From assembly GCA_029378245.1 (NCBI GenBank), contig JARKIF010000120.1, positions 39,161-103,160 on the forward strand: a stretch of DNA of 64,000 nucleotides, given 5' to 3'. This document shows positions 43,656 through 54,605 of this stretch, one piece after another. Position 1 is the first letter of the stretch. Each line of letters begins with the position of its first letter. The notes beneath the pieces are model-generated. The model worked only from the letters and a program-made list of their open reading frames with translations. It searched no databases and was not told the DNA's origin. Both the position numbers and the translations under genes were made by a program. The DNA comes from Roridomyces roridus (Eukaryota; Basidiomycota; Agaricomycetes; Agaricales; Mycenaceae).

Positions 43656-46246
43656 TCATCCCTTGCGTGGCTTGCCCTTTGATTTCGAGTTCTCACCATT
43701 GCTACCGCCAGGGCCTCGGCGGGTGGGTGGAACAGTCGGGCCAGAAGGCCCTGGAGTCCGTGCTCTCTCCGCCAGTTTAGTTCGATTATCCGACTGCGGC
43801 ACGTCAGAAGTCTCCGACTCGAGATCCTCCTCCACCAGTCTAGCCCGATTTTCCAACTGCAGCACGTCAAAAGTCTCCGGCTCGGACTCGGAAAGATCCT
43901 CCTCCACCATCTTCTCCTTCCCCTTGTCTTTGCGTCGGGCATGAGAACGGCCTTGTGCACGTGTGGGAGAAGAGTCCGGAGACTCATCCTCATTGCGAAC
44001 CATCTCCCCGTCGATCTCGAAATTTACTCGTCGACCTCGAGAGCGGCTCCGTGAGACCAGAGAGCTTCGACGTCCACTCCCATGCTCATACGTGGGCGAC
44101 GATGCAAGCGAACCTGGCGAAGAACCGGGAGGCGATGACGGAGGTAAAGTACCCATCGACATGCCCGAGTCAAATACATATGGGTGGGTATGCGGGTGGT
44201 GTGGCGTCGTTGGGTATGAGTATGGGGAGGACCCAGAAGGCGGTCTGGAGGTAGATCGGTGATGGGGCGAGGACAAGGACTGAGCAGACCAGCCGGACGT
44301 GTACAACGCGGTCAGCTGATGCACCGCTTGTGAGATGATGAATTGAGCGCGAGGGTCGGGTGGTGGCATCAAAGAATGCCCACCGGGGCCAGGAGGGTAT
44401 GGCGGATATGGATACATTGATGGTGGAGGATAAAACATGGGGTGTGGGTGCTGATGAGACTGGTGAGCTGCATCCGGATCTAGCTTGAACTCGTCATCGA
44501 AATCGGGTGGTTTGACCCTCGGTTTTGCAGAAACAGATGCAGAACGACGCATTCTGTTCCGTGGCGAGCTGGGTGGGGATTCGGACTCGGGTGCCGACGG
44601 CATGCCTAGCAAGTTTGAGATTCTGTCTTTCACAGGATAGATATATATTACCCTCGAAACCAGAACTACCAGACGAGGATCTCTTCCGCTTTCTTGAGGT
44701 CGGAGGTATAGGAGGCGACGGCTCACGCTGTACTGAACGGGATGACTGTCCCAGAGCGTCACTTTTAAGAGGACGACGATGAGTCTTTGGTCTCATTACG
44801 ACGGCCGAGTATGACGAGGATCCCCCATCGACATCATCCGCCCCGTCCCATTCCGGTTCTAGTTGTCGACTTTTGCCCTTGGGATCTAAAGGTGCTTGCT
44901 TGTCGACCCCGTCACGCTTTCCAGATGCTCGAGAACGCTGCTCGGGAGAAGACGGCGGCACCGAAGTAGCCTGCTTCTGGGGAGGTGATGAAGGTGGTGG
45001 TTTGGTTTTGGCCTTCTCTCCATTCCCCGGCGCACGAGCAGAGCTCATGGAAGCCTCCCGTTTCCTGGGACTGCTCTTGGAGTTCACAGGGGATGACTGG
45101 GTTGCGGGTGCGTACGTTGGGCTTCTGCGAACGCTACGCCCTCGCCCAACCTGAGTGAGATCGAGGCGCGGCAGGACATCTGGGCCTTTCGGTGGTGCAG
45201 AGGTTCTTGGGCGAGACTGCGATCGAGCAGGGCGACCTACACGCTTCGGCTTTTCTTTTATGGGCGAAGAATCCGGAGGTGGCGGTGGCGGTGAAGACGG
45301 TGGAGAGGCGAGAGCAACAGGTGCGACGGGGTCCAGCGCCGAGGACGGTGTGCGAGATGGTGGTGGAGTCTGAAGCTGAAGACTCGGCTGGGGTTTGCGA
45401 GTCGGAATTTCCACAACAAACTTGATCTGGGATGAGGAAAACCGTTACTACAGAAAGGTCATTACACACCGTTGGCGAGTCCGATCTTTCGATGGGGCTT
45501 TCAGTCTTTGTTGCGACGGGAGTGACCACGTTGGACGCGTCAATCACGTCCCAGGTATCAAGTTCGTCGTCAGATTCCTCGTCGTCCACTGCATGAGATG
45601 ATACGCGTGTTTGAACGCCCTCAGACGCGTCGGTTTCATACCCCGCGGGGCTGCGGTCTGTGTGAGTTTTGTCGTGACCTCCGTCGCTCGTGTCATCGTC
45701 ACCGCATGCCTCCCTCCTCTGTATTTCCGCCTGCATGAATTCAGCGAGATCTTTCTCATCTGCTGGGTCCATTTCCCGTATAGGTGGCACCGTCCAGGAG
45801 TGGTCCTGAGTGGCCGGCACACTGAACGCGTCGAGCTCATCCACGTCGTCGTCTTCCTCTTCCTCCTCCTCTTCAGCCTCGTCGTCATCGTCCGTCGCGA
45901 CATTCTCTTCCTGGTCTGCGAATCTCCCTATTTTCCGCGGAGTTTCGGCGTTCAGCACGCCACGGTCTTTGACAATTTCCAGGGTAGTGAGATCGATAAT
46001 GTCGTCCTCGTCTATGGGGCGCGAGTACTTTGCCGCCAGCCCATCCCAGACGTCCAGCATCCGCCTCTGGGAGGCGTCACGCTCCTCGATGAACTTCTTG
46101 ATTTCTTCCGGGGTGGCAGAGGAAGCCTGAGCCGGATGACGCGGAGTGGAGGAACGGCGCTGGCGTTTCTGGGGAGGGGCTTCATCTGGAACGCGAAATG
46201 GGGCGGGGGACGCTGAAGGGGTTATAGGCACTGGTCGCCGTTCCAT
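43656..46246 (-). CDS. Large low-complexity protein of unknown function
   Basis: The start at 46246 gives MERRPVPITPSASPAPFR. An ordered-looking helix follows (TPEEIKKFIEERDASQRRM, LDVWDGLAAKYSRPIDED) with an IIDLTTLEIVKDRG segment. A long acidic run comes near 45830-45900. After an intron near 45425-45470 comes a Pro/Ser/Arg-rich part with proline stretches and repeated PPSSP motifs. Another intron near 44590-44650 leads to a segment with HPMFYPPPSMYPYPPYPPGP and MSMGTLPPSSPPGSSPGS. It ends at 43656 in a basic tail (SKSKGKPRKG). No domain is recognised. Basic clusters (RKRKRSS, SRSRSRGRR) suggest a nuclear protein; this is inference. Its start is 39 bp from the TPT1 stop. Confidence 0.65.
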
Positions 46247-46285
46247 GCTGCCACTGGTTGGGTCAAGCAGAACCAAACAGTCTTT

Positions 46286-47239
46286 CTATTTTACACGTTC
46301 ACTTTGTTCCTCCCACCCAGGAACAGGCGCCCGATCTGCAGTTTCTACTCGCTGGAAATACCGTGTCTCAAGTATACCCTTCTCATTGCCCTCCGTCAAC
46401 ACCACTCCGTTGTGCGACAAGAAAAATTTAACGCCGTCGTTCATCGCGCGCTGCACGCCGATAAAGATGAGGATCTGGGACTGGCCACGCATTCCTAAAT
46501 ACAAATTGAGCGTCAAGACGAGTAGCCAAGGGCAAGTGGGCTTACCGCTGACGACTTTATCACCTGCAAGACCTTGTGCAAGGTGAATGTGATTTCGCTT
46601 CATCTTTGAAAGTCCCTGGGTAGCTAGAAACATAGAATGTGAGGGAGAGAGTCGAATATAACATGCCAGAGCATACCGATAGACTCCCATGCCTTCTTGG
46701 TAGTACCATGGACCGCAATTCCGGTGGGAATGTCCGATACAGACGATATTGGTGCCAAGTCCAGTTTCACGGACTGGACGAGATGAAGGCGGGAGAAGAC
46801 GAAAGAGATTCAAGACATGCCTTGATAGAATGTCCCTGGTTCGCCTTCATCCACCAGATGCCAGATTCCTCCTCGAATAAGAGATCATATCTCTGTTTCA
46901 GATCGGCCTTGACAATGGCCTGCAGGGCCTCCAGGTTTAATGATGTCAGTCTTGGATTTGCCAGCTAGGCGATGGTTACTGCTGGTGCAAAAGAGAACCG
47001 GCTCGACGCACGAGGTCTGTGACTTTAACATAGCCATCTGGCCGCATCGCCAGCCCCTCGCTCTTCGCGCCGTGTCTGAGAAGCCACGAGAGCGTCTTGG
47101 ACGTTCTGACTTCCGGCGAATCCTTATCGAGACCTCTCAGCTTGGACGATCCAGGTTGAGGCTTGTTCTCGCCAGTCTTGGGCTTCGATGGCTTTGTCCG
47201 CGCCCGGGAGGATTCAGCAGGAATTGAGGAAGCTTCCAT
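46286..47239 (-). CDS. TPT1: tRNA 2'-phosphotransferase (Tpt1/KptA)
   Basis: Removes the 2'-phosphate left at the tRNA splice junction, transferring it to NAD+. After a basic N-terminus, the hallmark TSKTLSWLLRHGAKSEGLAM, RPDGYVKVTDLVRR block appears. Later parts are LEALQAIVKADLKQRYDLLF, WWMKANQGHS, ISSVSDIPTGIAVHGTTKKA, GLSKMKRNHIHLAQGLAGD, ILIFIGVQRAMNDGVKFFLS and NGVVLTEGNEKGIL. These cover the N-terminal winged helix and the NAD+-binding lobe. Introns are near 46950-47000, 46625-46675 and 46495-46545. The stop is TAG at 46286. Confidence 0.92.
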
Positions 47240-47372
47240 GGTCGTTAAAGGGACAGATCTTCGTTCGTGCTATTTATCGACGAATTCGACTCAAATGACG
47301 GGCGAGAGTGAGTGACAGAGTCTGAATCATTCTTTGTTTGGTGCTACAACAACGCGCTCGCGTACAGACAGC

Positions 47373-48880
47373 TCAGATACACTTTTCCATGGTAAGCATG
47401 GTGTACTGGTTCATAATCTCATGGGTCTGCGTGTCCGACATTAGTTCAAGTTGAGTAGGCAATGTTTTTTTCACCGTTGCCGAAGGGTGACTCGGAATAT
47501 AGAATATCGAGCGATCTGGGTCATCGCAGCCAAACGTGGTAAAGTTCTGCGAGGCCAGGCAGGTCTACAACAGAATGAGGACGGATTGTGACAAGAAGAG
47601 GTAGAGAAGCGCGCCGTATTAGTGTAGCCCCACTCTGCGGGAGAGGACTGGATAGCCGTGAAGAGATTATACAGGTTAACCGTGGCAAAATTGGTGCCAT
47701 TTTCGGCGTGGGCCTTTTGTAACCCTTGTTGCACGACATCCTGGAAAGTGCTGGTGACATTTTCTTGGAAGTTAACCTGATTGCATTCAGAGAGGAAATT
47801 CGCGATCCCAAGTAACGCACCCAATGAATAAGGAAGTTCTTCGCTCCGGCATGAGCTTGGAGGAGACTAATCTGCCGCAGCTGGGAGACATTCAGAGGGG
47901 AGGTCGAGTCTCAGAGAACCGGCCTACGAAGCTATCGGAAGCTATCGTCCAATCGCCACCTTCCTAAGAACGATAAATATGGGACACGACGGAGGAGCGG
48001 TGAGCGTACCAGGGAATACTGAGTAAAATCGCTGAAGCTAGTTGGTAGATTTCCATCGCGAAGAAAATAGCGCTCACTTGATACCTAGGACATGGTTATA
48101 TTCAATCTTTGCTGGGATGTCTCTGCACTCACCGAATTGCACAGTGTAAAGCGTCGTCTCTGGCGTCAAGTCGGCGAGAAAATGCCCTTGTTGCAAGAAG
48201 AGGGCAGTTTCAGCCACGAAATCCGTGCGCAAAAGATTGTCCGAGGTGAAAGTCTGGAGCGAGTGAGTACGCGCCAAACGAGTACTTGATACTCACGACT
48301 CCTTTGTTAGTACTGTTCCAGGCGGATAAATCCACGACGGCGCCGCCGACACTGTACTGCGACTGTGGTGTCATTCAGATGCCTGGTAAGATCGAAACGG
48401 ACTTGCATCGATCAACTTTGCTCCCAGCGTGTTGGCCAAGTCTTCAACCTGGGAAGGTCAGGTAGTTCTCCGAAATTCTACTGTGCACACCAACCCAGAC
48501 GTAGCCATTGCTAGCACGAGCTCGGAAATTGTTTCCTAAGCGGGCACCGGCGGAGGGGTTGGGCGGGAAGACAATGGGAGCAAACGGGATAGTCCCTTCA
48601 GAGAATTAATCCAAACCTTCCAATGACCAGAGAACGGCCCACCATTGGACCCATTGCTCGTCCAAGAGTCACCAAACGCGACCACCGTTTTGGTCGCGTT
48701 TAACGTGACACCGGTGTTTGCTTCGCTGAATGTTTGCGAAGAGAGCTTGCCGCACACTGGAGAGGCACGGAGTGTGATGGGCAAAGTTCGATTGACTGCT
48801 GTGATATATTCAAAAGGCTCTTGTTGTTCCTTGGCCGCAACGACAAGGACACAGGCAGATATGAGAGTGAATAAAAGCAT
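47373..48880 (-). CDS. Secreted GDSL-type esterase (CE16-like)
   Basis: A probable acetyl esterase acting on plant or fungal carbohydrate. The start at 48880 gives a signal peptide (MLLFTLISACVLVVAA). The nucleophile motif is VVAFGDSWTSNGSNGGPF; the GDSL block II region is LGNNFRARASNGYVWVEDL. Mid-protein exons include FAETALFLQQG-type sequence near 48210 and NLYNLFTAIQSSPAEWGYTN. The catalytic Asp/His pair lies in DPDRSIFYIPSHPS, about 35 residues before the end (MLTMEKCI, stop 47373). About eight introns are present. The start is chosen over an upstream in-frame non-ATG extension. It is divergent from PPWD1 (129 bp). Confidence 0.82.
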
Positions 48881-49009
48881 GGGGAGAAAAGAGTGCAACA
48901 GGAAGCCGGGGCAGGACGCCCTTTTGAATGCAACGACGGCCCGCGTCCAACCGGCGCGTCGAGAGGAAGAGGCATCACATGTCGGTGGCCATCAAATCCG
49001 TTCTTGATC

Positions 49010-51374
49010 ATGACCGAGTCTGACGAGACGACCGTGTTGGGCAAACGCGTGCGCAACGGCGACCCGGACGACATCCAAGCACACACCAAGCAAGCGCGTA
49101 CGGACGATGACATCGTCGTTGAAGCCGATGACTCGGACGATGAGCAGGGTCCGATGCCTCTACCTGCTGGAGAGTCTGACGGCGTGAAGAAGAAAAAGAA
49201 AGGTGTGTCTCCGGTTTCTTCCCGTCTCAGTAAAGCCTCAAGGGATACAGAAACCTTCTCCAGTTCTTCCCCATGAACGGCTGTACTTGGAACATCTCCC
49301 CAACACTGACCAGTACTACAAGAGTTTTATGCACCGCGACACTATTAATTTTGTTGTCGTCACCAGGTTCGTCTTTTTATCAGATTTATCCTCTCGTTTG
49401 TGCTTACCGTTCACAGAACTGACTTTCTCATAACCACTTCCGTCGATGGTCACCTCAAGTTGTGGAAAAAGCAGGAATCGGGCATCGAATTCGTCAAGCA
49501 CTACCGTGCGCATCTCACCCCCGTGACCGCTGTCTCTGGCAGTGCGGACGGCCAGCTGTTTGCCACCGTTTCGGAAGATGGTACCGCAAAGGTGTTTGAC
49601 GTCGTCAACTTTGGTGAGCTTCCACGTACATTGAACCGAGCAACAGCTCACCTCGGCCAGATATGATCAACATTATCAAGTTGGGATTCACTCCCCATTC
49701 TTGCTGCTGGGTCCATCGTCGCGGTCAAGCCCAGGGCTTGCTTGCTGTGTCTGATTCGGCTTCGGGCACCATTCGCTTATACGACGGCCGTGGAGGAGAC
49801 ACGGCCCTCGAAACAATCGAGAGCCTTCATCGGTTCCCAGTCCATGTCATGGCGGTATGTCTATAAAAGTATGCTTGAAGTCTTTAACACAGGCATTAGT
49901 ACAGCGACAGGTTCGACACGGTGATATCCGCGGACGAAGGCGGCTTCATTGAATATTGGCAGCCTACAGAGCCGTTTGAACGCCCCAAAAATGTTGATGG
50001 ACTGTGGGCGTATAAAAGCGAAACTGACCTGTACGAATTCAAAAAGGTGGGTATCCGGCACTGCACATGTGCGTTCTCTGACCATCGCATAGTCGAAATC
50101 GACTCCAACGTGTATAACATTGTCGCCCGACTCTTCGTCCTTTGTCACATTCTCTCTGCCCGATCGCCAGATCCGAGTCTTCACCTTCCTGAACGGCAAG
50201 ATGACACGCAAGTATGACGAGTCGCTACAGGCAATCCAAGAGATGCAGCAGGCAGGCACTGCTCTGTACAAAGTCGAAGACATGGAATTCGGTCGGCGTT
50301 TGGCTATGGAGAGAGAGGTCGAGATGCCGGGGCCCGACGGACGCATTCCGGCTCGGTGGAGTAACGCCATATGGGATGAGAGCGGTGCGTTCATCCTCTA
50401 TCCCTCACTGTTGGGAATAAAAGGTGTGTGCCGCAGTCCATGGCTCTCCAAACCACTCATACTTTGGAACCAGTCGTAAATACGGTCACGAACCGTGTCG
50501 TGCGCTTGCTGGGCAAAGACGAGGTCGTCCGGTGGCTGAATATCAGCTTGTACCAAGGAGCGCCCGCCAAGAAGGGGGTCACGACGATGGCCATGGCGAC
50601 GTCCTCCAACCCCATACTGGCTACCAAAGGCGAGAGGGATCCGACCCTTTTCTGCACTGGGTATAAAAGGCAAAGATTCTATCTTTTTACACGTTCGGAG
50701 CCCGAGTGAGTCATGCATCTTTTCCTCGATTTGCAGCAACGAACTTTTTCGCAGGGACAACAAATCAGGCGATCGGGACGTGTTCAACGAGATGCCGACG
50801 CGTGAGGAGCAAAACGTGGCGACATCGACTGCGGCAGCCTCTGGTGGACCATCGCCGGTAGCCAATGGGGCCACGATCCACACGACGATGGGCGATATGC
50901 ACCTTCGGCTGTTCCCAGCGCAAGCTCCGAAAGCCGTCGAAAACTTTGTTGGCCACGCGCGTAGTGGTTTCTTTGAGGGAATCATCTTCCATCGCGTCAT
51001 CCCCAAGTTTATGATCCAGACTGGAGATCCTCTGGGTGATGGTCGGGGTGGCACGTCGATCTGGGGTAGGGAATTCGAGGACGAGTTTTCAGATGATCTT
51101 CGGCATGACAGGTAGATTTTTATTGCGGTGGAATTACAGCTCTAATCCTTTCTGTAGGCCGTATACCGTCAGTATGGCCAACGCAGGTCCCGGCACCAAT
51201 GGATCGCAGTTCTTCATCACGACGACGACGACACCATGGTTGGACAACAAGCACACCATTTTCGGACGGGTTATTGCCGGGCTTGAGGTGGTGCACAACA
51301 TCGAGAATGTCAAGACCAGCCACGCGGACAAGCCGTATGAAGATATCAAAATCGTGAATGTAACTATCGAATAG
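49010..51374 (+). CDS. PPWD1: PPWD1-type cyclophilin with WD40 repeats
   Basis: A spliceosome-associated peptidyl-prolyl cis/trans isomerase. The start at 49010 gives an acidic/basic N-terminus with a nuclear-localisation-like KKKKK run. WD40 repeats follow ([71 protein letters not shown]). The C-terminal cyclophilin domain (from about 50875) has [48 protein letters not shown] and [19 protein letters not shown], including the catalytic Arg, Phe and Trp positions. Seven or more short introns were placed. The stop at 51374 is only 19 bp from the stop of the converging next gene. Confidence 0.93.
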
Positions 51375-51393
51375 GTGTTGAAAATACAAGGTG

Positions 51394-52415
51394 CTAGATG
51401 TTGGTATACGAAAGCCAGACCAGCCATATCAAGCCCACGAGACTAAAATTGTTCGGTACAGCTGCCCACCGACTGCCTGCACCGTCAATCATTGGTGCAG
51501 CAGCACCTATTGTGTCGTTCAGACATTCAAGAAGAGTCGTGTCGAGTCCGCTGGGTAATGCCACGTCGGGTGTGCCTTCTGCCTCGAAAATAGCGGTGTT
51601 GTTGTACCCATCGAGCGACAGTGCGATGCTCGAGGCACGATAATACTGGACCACCTGTTCTGGCTGTGGAGGCGAATCCGATGTGTCATTGTACGGCGAG
51701 GCGGAGCTCGTCTGTGAAATCAGAGACGTCGAGCAGTTGGCCATGATATCCGAAATCAGTGAAACCACTGTAGAGTTGTCCGACAAGATGCGGAAGGTTG
51801 AGGTGTTTGACTGGAAGGCGGCGGTCATCATCGGCCCGCCAGGCCGACTCGTGTTGTCTGCATGGCCGTACTCGTCATTGCTGTGAAGATAGGCTCCGGT
51901 TGCACCGGCGCCAACGCCAAAGCTGAGCGGCCAGAAGAAGAAGGGAAAAGGCCTGGCCGCAACCTAAAAGAATGGGAGTTTAATCCAGTTTCTGAAGCAA
52001 AATGAACTTGAAGGTCTTCTTACACCACGGCCAGTGAGCCCGGGATATCCACTCCCAAAAGTTCTCGTTCCGAAAACCTCTGCGCGTGTGCCGCCTCCTT
52101 CCATTCGGCCTTGGAACAGCTGGCCAGACGGAATGGTTATGATCTTCCCGCCACCATTCCCATACGACGTCGCTGTCCTGCGCAAATGGTAAATGCCAAA
52201 AAGTCAGGTTTGAAAGTGAGAACGAACCTAGAGCTTCCAGACGCCGTGATCGGCTCGTTCGTTCTGGCTCCCGTGCCCGTGCCTGTGCTGCCGCCGGGCT
52301 CGGACCCAGTGCTACCTTTGCCGCCGCTGCTAGTCCCACCTCCTCCTGCATCTCCGCCTCCTCCGCCCCCGGACTTGCCTCCTCCCCGTCTCTTTGTCAG
52401 GAAAGGGACATACAT
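51394..52415 (-). CDS. Glycine-rich surface or membrane protein of unknown function
   Basis: The start at 52415 gives MYVPFLTKRRGGGKSGGG followed by a Gly/Ser/Thr-rich region. A first intron near 52185-52245 leads to TATSYGNGGGKIITIPSGQL and FGSGYPGLTGRGV; a second near 51965-52025 leads to ARPFPFFFWPLSFGVGAGAT, a membrane-like segment, then GAYLHSNDEYGHADNTSRPG. The second half (FQSNTSTFRILSDNSTVVSL, DTTLLECLNDTIGAAAP) has several N-glycosylation sequons. It ends in a hydrophobic stretch (FSLVGLIWLVWLSYTNI), resembling a tail anchor. I recall similar unnamed proteins in other Agaricomycetes but know no function. Confidence 0.72.
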
Positions 52416-52575
52416 GGAATTCGTTGCAGAGATGTGGTGGGATTCTGCAACTTTTTATAAGTGTCGTGAAAGCTGTTTGACGTGCACCGCCAAGGCTAGT
52501 GCTATTCCCAAGCGCTAAGAGTCAGCCGACGGCCCGAAAGGGTGTGGAGGCGGACTCAATTACCAATTCCTGACC

Positions 52576-53987
52576 ATGTACAGCGCCTACAATCTTCGGC
52601 CTGTGCTCCCTTCTCCCAACACCTCCGATTCTTTCGAGGATCTGGGATCCGTGTCCGATGCCCATTCCGACGTCGACACCGAGTTCACACTCTTTGAAGG
52701 CAGCATCAGCGAGTCGTTTATCTGGCCCGGGTCGAGTGCCAGCTCCGATGTAGCCTTCGGCAGGGGTTCTCAGGTTTCCCCAGAGCGAGCAGATGCGCCC
52801 GTACCTCCCACTCCGGCCATCGACGTCCATCGCGCCCCGCTCCCTCTGCTGCGTTTTTTCTCGTCTCTACTTGCAGTAGACGAGACTACGCTCCATTTGC
52901 TCGAGCATCCGCAGTCGACCGACTCACCACTCTTCCGCGGGCCTTCGTTGGCACGACCGGTGCCCGATATTTATACGGAGAATGGCTTATTCACGCTACT
53001 CGACCCTCGTTCGCGAGCACTAAAAGATGGTGGCATGTTCTGGGTCAAGGCGTTACTTACTGCCCGCCAATAAGCTTCTGTATGTACTGATACAAAAAAT
53101 GCCTGCCTCTGCCCTTGATGTAGTCGGGCTCATTGAGGATGTTATTGGCACCCAACGACCGCTACGCAGACTATCCGTTCAGAAACGGCGAATGTTTGCC
53201 CTGGATCTCGCGTTTGTTGCGCTGGCGTTGAGGTGCGATGAGAGCGAGTGCGATTACTTTCACTGAGTCGTAGTGAAAGATGCGCATGGTTGGTGGACAT
53301 TATCGTCGTTCCAGACGCTGAGGAGGCGTATGCAGGCCTTTTGCAAGCCCTGCGACAAGTAAGGCGTTTCAAAAGCCATTTATGCAGCTGACTGGTTCAG
53401 AGGGAACCCATCTTTCATGGCGTCGAGCATGTCTTTGAACATGGGTCACAACAGTCTTTCTTCGTCAACGCCGGCCAGTGTCGATCGTTGCTGAACACCG
53501 TGTCGAATGTAGCCTTCATGTTGGTCGACCAAGAACCACGGCTGGTGGGTAACCAACCTCGCCGTCTCATTGGATGCTTATGTGCTACTCACAGCTCGCC
53601 GAGCCCCCGCCCGATGTCCTTCAAGTGCTCAGCCATCTGGCGGAACATTTCGCGTTGCCCCCCGACCTTCCGTCGACCACAGCCATTCCACTCGCAGCCG
53701 TCTTGTTGGGATACCCCGTCGCGTACGTCCCTGGACAAAGGAATTCTCTCGAACAAGTGGCACTCGACGTCTATGCGCTAAAGCTCAGAGCGCCGGGCTG
53801 GGATTCAGAGCACACGCTAATCAAGTTCTCCTGCCCTGCTGCACTTGCTGAAATACATCCCTCGAGACTCTCGCCGACCAAGATAGTCGCCGAGCTGAAG
53901 CAACGTTTCGAGACGCGTGCCATGGCGTTGGGGTTCACGATGAGTCTTGAGCACAGTACGGATATCTTGGCCAGAATTGCATTGTAG
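52576..53987 (+). CDS. Hypothetical conserved fungal protein
   Basis: The ATG at 52576 opens MYSAYNLRPVLPSPNTSDSF, an acidic Ser-rich N-terminus. A more ordered body follows: LLRFFSSLLAVDETTLHLLE, GLIEDVIGTQRPLRRLSVQK, AWLVDIIVVPDAEEAYAGLL, FVNAGQCRSLLNTVSNVAFM, LSHLAEHFALPPDLPSTT and LAAVLLGYPVAYVPG. It ends with TMSLEHSTDILARIAL at 53987. Four introns are needed near 53045-53125, 53245-53280, 53360-53400 and 53545-53585. The first junction is ambiguous between a 31-nt intron and a 44-nt one with a stronger GTATGT donor. No domain is recognised; the role is unknown. Confidence 0.6.
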
Positions 53988-54043
53988 TGGTGGAAGTGAA
54001 GGAAGTGCCAAACAAAGCAAGCAGGGCTTGAACCACGACTTGC

Positions 54044-54562
54044 ATGACCACCACCCTTCGCCAAAGAATCCCATTCGTCAGTTCAGCAGACGACGGCGGT
54101 GACGACCGCGAAGTTCTTCATGATGAAGAGCAAGAGGAGATAATAGAAGACCTGCGGGCTCGCAACGTGCAGACGAGTGCTCGCACTTTACTCGTCGTGG
54201 ATGCCGTACTGGCGCTCTCTGCTTTTCTTCAACTCTTCACCCTAGTCGTACCCCCCGCTTCATCCCCGCCGTGCCCCAGACTATTCAGCCTCCTCGGGCT
54301 TGCCATTCATCTCAATCTGGCACTACTTCTCCACCCGCTCCCGAGTGCTCCTACACCACTACCCTATACTTTATTGTATGCACTCGGTTGCGTTGCTCCG
54401 ACGCTATCGCTCTTCTTGGGTCGCGACTGGCCAGCTATTCTCTGGGCCGCAGTCCCGACATTAATCGTTTTCCTCACCCACTCGGTACATAGTACCCTGC
54501 AGGAAGGCGACACGGCATTGGCGGAGCTCGAGTCTCTCAAGTACCGCGCACCCGGTCCTTAG
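54044..54562 (+). CDS. Small multi-pass membrane protein, unknown function
   Basis: An intronless 172-codon gene. An acidic N-terminus (SADDGGDDREVLHDEEQEE) is followed by RNVQTSARTLLVVDAVLALS and four hydrophobic stretches (AVLALSAFLQLFTLVVP, LFSLLGLAIHLNLALLL, YTLLYALGCVAPTLSLF, AILWAAVPTLIVFLTH). It ends in a short amphipathic tail (ALAELESLKYRAPGP). No family is recognised. It lies 56 bp after the previous gene and 43 bp before the RIO1 ATG, all on the same strand. Confidence 0.7.
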   Translation: MTTTLRQRIPFVSSADDGGDDREVLHDEEQEEIIEDLRARNVQTSARTLLVVDAVLALSAFLQLFTLVVPPASSPPCPRLFSLLGLAIHLNLALLLHPLPSAPTPLPYTLLYALGCVAPTLSLFLGRDWPAILWAAVPTLIVFLTHSVHSTLQEGDTALAELESLKYRAPGP

Positions 54563-54605
54563 AATTAGATGTAGCCATTTGTAATTCGAGAAAAAAAACT
54601 TGATC

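Noticed and set aside
45611..46216. A 201-codon plus-strand frame
   Set aside because: It is antisense to the acidic and Ser-rich exon of the minus-strand gene at 43656-46246. Codon bias of that exon explains the open frame.
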